A stretch of 8,221 nucleotides of DNA from an uncultured Erysipelotrichales bacterium (GTDB lineage: Bacteria > Bacillota_I > Bacilli_A > Erysipelotrichales > Coprobacillaceae). The position numbers and the translations under genes were made by a program. Location of the stretch: positions 655 through 8,875 of the forward strand of contig CAJUJC010000092.1 of assembly GCA_910586805.1 (NCBI GenBank), read 5' to 3'. Shown here one piece after another: positions 7,010 to 8,221 of the stretch. The notes beneath the pieces are model-generated. The model ran no database searches. It was not told the DNA's origin and saw only the letters and a list, made by a program, of their open reading frames with translations. The stretch's first letter is position 1, and the number at the start of each line of letters is the position of its first letter.

Positions 7010-8032
7010 TCACTCCGTTCTATTACTGTTTATTTCTTTATCAAACGAGAAAACCAATCCACCTAATATCAAGCCTAAATAATATGTCATAAATCTCCAT
7101 AAAAACATAGAAGATGAAACACCTACTGTTCCTAAAAAAGAAAATAATAGTATATATACACCTTCACTTCCACCGCTTGATCCAGGAATAGGTAAAAATG
7201 CATTAATCAAATATATAAACGAACATAATCCTATAAAATCAAAAAACTGAGATGGACTCACTTGTAAATTTAATGCCTTAGCAGCTAAAAATGGTGTGCT
7301 ATATAAAAATGTTAATCTTATAAAATTACATAAACAAGATTTCAATAAAACAGGAACATTCTTTTGTAGAAACTTTAATTGATCTCTAAAATCAGATAAA
7401 TATTGTTCAATCTTAGCGCAAGTAGATTCATAATTTTTTATAAGCCTTATCTTACTTAAAACTTTAAGGACTGTATGCGTTAAAAAATTTTGCAGTTTCT
7501 TAGATTTAGCACCAGCAAATAAGCCCAAAATAACAACAAAATTAATAATAAAGCCAAGTAATGCAAGACTAAATATTTCTGTTCCTTCATTTACAAAATA
7601 ATTGTATTTTAAGGCAACACATATTGCAGTATATAAAACCAACACACTTTGATAACAAATAAAGCACATGAGCAATATACTAGAAGAATGAGTAGGTGAA
7701 ATACCTTGTTTATTAAATATATAAACCTGAGCAAATTGCCCACCACTAGCAAATGGAGTAATCCCATTAAAAAAAACACCACTTATTGCATTAACAAAAG
7801 ATTGTTTAAAAGTATAATTGTTTTTATAAACTTTACCAAAAATCCATAATGAAAAAGCATCAAGAATATAACAAACAATCATAATAAAAAGCATTATAAT
7901 AATCCATAAAATATGAGCTTTTTGAAATGCCTCAATCACTTGTTTCCATTGATTACCAATAGATAAATAAATAGAAAGGCTACCAATAAGTAGTATAATA
8001 ACTATATTAATAAGATATTTTTTACTATTCAT
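7010..8032 (-). CDS. Flippase-like integral membrane protein (LPG synthase TM domain / UPF0104)
   Basis: A 340-residue polytopic membrane protein with about 8 hydrophobic segments (for example 7-24, 41-64, 118-141, 153-174, 232-250, 266-282, 291-308 and 313-329). Family marks are GITPFASGGQ (90-99), NAFLPIPGSSGGSEG (277-291) and Arg313 in LWRFMTYYLG, typical of the LPG-synthase TM/UPF0104 family that includes the flippase half of MprF. It lacks an MprF synthase domain. Being directly upstream of a diacylglycerol glucosyltransferase suggests glycolipid transport across the membrane, which is inference. Start: ATG 8030-8032 is the first usual start codon in frame. The frame stays open upstream through the rRNA terminator and 5S end, but without a plausible start. 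The only good SD is 33 bases before the ATG, with a hairpin between. It is the first gene of a three-gene operon. Confidence 0.85.
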   Translation of the reverse strand: MNSKKYLINIVIILLIGSLSIYLSIGNQWKQVIEAFQKAHILWIIIMLFIMIVCYILDAFSLWIFGKVYKNNYTFKQSFVNAISGVFFNGITPFASGGQFAQVYIFNKQGISPTHSSSILLMCFICYQSVLVLYTAICVALKYNYFVNEGTEIFSLALLGFIINFVVILGLFAGAKSKKLQNFLTHTVLKVLSKIRLIKNYESTCAKIEQYLSDFRDQLKFLQKNVPVLLKSCLCNFIRLTFLYSTPFLAAKALNLQVSPSQFFDFIGLCSFIYLINAFLPIPGSSGGSEGVYILLFSFLGTVGVSSSMFLWRFMTYYLGLILGGLVFSFDKEINSNRTE

Positions 8033-8072
8033 ATGATTATAAATAAAGAAACTATTTTCTTTAATCTCCTTT
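8033..8072 (-). promoter_or_regulatory. Unusual leader: distant SD, hairpin, then start codon
   Basis: On the minus strand AAAGGAG (8066-8072) is 33 bases before the ATG of the flippase gene. Between them TAAAGAAA/TTTCTTTA (8056-8063 and 8044-8051) form an 8-bp stem with an ATAG loop. Folding would bring the SD to about 13 bases from the start. No ATG, GTG or TTG follows the SD at normal distance in any frame. A start-site or translation-control role is inferred. Confidence 0.4.
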
Positions 8073-8104
8073 CCAAAATAATGGTTATCATATATAAATA
8101 TTTT

Positions 8105-8134
8105 ACTATATTTTTGTGAACAAAAAAAGAACAA
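8105..8134 (-). promoter_or_regulatory. Possible promoter of the flippase-GT/recX-yhaM operon
   Basis: On the minus strand TTGTTC (8129-8134) and TATAGT (8105-8110) are 18 bases apart. It lies between the rRNA-operon terminator and the leader of the flippase gene, where a promoter is expected. The stretch is very AT-rich (runs of six and seven T), so the exact elements are uncertain. Confidence 0.35.
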
Positions 8135-8158
8135 AAAACTAAAAAATTTCCAGTGTAT

Positions 8159-8183
8159 AAAAAAAGGGAGAGAAAACCTCTCC
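8159..8183 (-). terminator. Intrinsic terminator downstream of the 5S rRNA
   Basis: On the minus strand GGAGAG (8178-8183), loop GTTTT, CTCTCC (8167-8172), then C and seven T (8159-8165). It is a textbook intrinsic terminator a few bases after the 5S-like segment, as expected at the end of an rRNA operon. Confidence 0.88.
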
Positions 8184-8189
8184 ATGAGA

Positions 8190-8221
8190 ACCGGCAGCGT
8201 GCTATTGTCGCAGGTGACCAC
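8190..8221 (-). rRNA. rrf: 5S ribosomal RNA, 3' end (partial)
   Basis: The last 32 bases read on the minus strand end in TGCGACAATAGCACGCTGCC followed by GG. This matches the 3' part of bacterial 5S rRNA, where stem IV is followed by TGnGAnAnTAGnACGnnGCC and the terminal-helix strand. The segment is strikingly GC-rich next to its AT-rich surroundings and is followed by an intrinsic terminator, as rRNA operons are. The rest of the 5S and presumably 23S/16S lie beyond the right edge. The exact 3' end is uncertain by a few bases. Confidence 0.75.

Noticed and set aside
8033..8221. N-terminal extension of the flippase frame to the window edge (63 extra codons)
   Set aside because: The extension is a translation of the 5S end, its terminator and the T-rich promoter region, with no membrane-protein or family features; the natural family start is the ATG at 8032.
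8159..8221. T-box or other riboswitch leader before the flippase gene
   Set aside because: The GC-rich segment lacks the T-box TGGNACCGCG element and matches the 3' end of 5S rRNA better, followed by a simple terminator.

Overview
The window is AT-rich, gut-Firmicute-like DNA. Gene densities are tight, Shine-Dalgarno (SD) sites are strong (AAGGAGG type), the lipoproteins are Gram-positive and the glycolipid glycosyltransferases are of the CpoA/LafA type. Codon use and family content suggest the Erysipelotrichia (Coprobacillus/Erysipelatoclostridium-like relatives), but this is an inference, not something the sequence proves. No mobile element, CRISPR array or phage gene is visible.

Left end (1-640), minus strand: the N-terminal part of sufC (Fe-S cluster assembly ATPase) with its own promoter. 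Next comes a miniature two-gene unit encoding two single-helix membrane peptides of 28 and 24 residues. The second resembles the YjcZ family of tiny sporulation-associated proteins. The unit has its own promoter, two strong SD sites and a hairpin terminator.

Plus-strand block (664-4055): a promoter drives two tandem, 1-bp-overlapping lipoproteins of the PrsA/parvulin foldase family. Both lack the usual parvulin histidines. A terminator follows, then hit (HIT-family nucleotide hydrolase) and a CpoA/LafB-type glycolipid glycosyltransferase, which end in a second terminator.

Minus-strand block (8134-4065), convergent with the plus block: three overlapping or nearly overlapping genes. These are a flippase-like (LPG-synthase TM domain/UPF0104) membrane protein, a 660-residue protein fusing a complete GT4 diacylglycerol-glucosyltransferase-like enzyme to a complete RecX-like domain, and the 3'-5' exoribonuclease YhaM. 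The flippase-like protein, the GT half of the fusion and the CpoA-like enzyme fit a pathway that makes mono- and diglycosyl-diacylglycerol membrane lipids or lipoteichoic-acid anchors. RecX (modulator of RecA) and YhaM are nucleic-acid proteins in the same transcript.

Right end: about 30 GC-rich bases read as the 3' end of a 5S rRNA on the minus strand, followed by a classic hairpin/U-tract terminator. The lipid operon therefore probably starts just downstream of an rRNA operon.

The most notable observation is the glycosyltransferase-RecX fusion. Next are the His-less tandem PrsA pair, the tiny membrane-peptide operon, and an odd SD-hairpin-start arrangement in the leader of the flippase gene.
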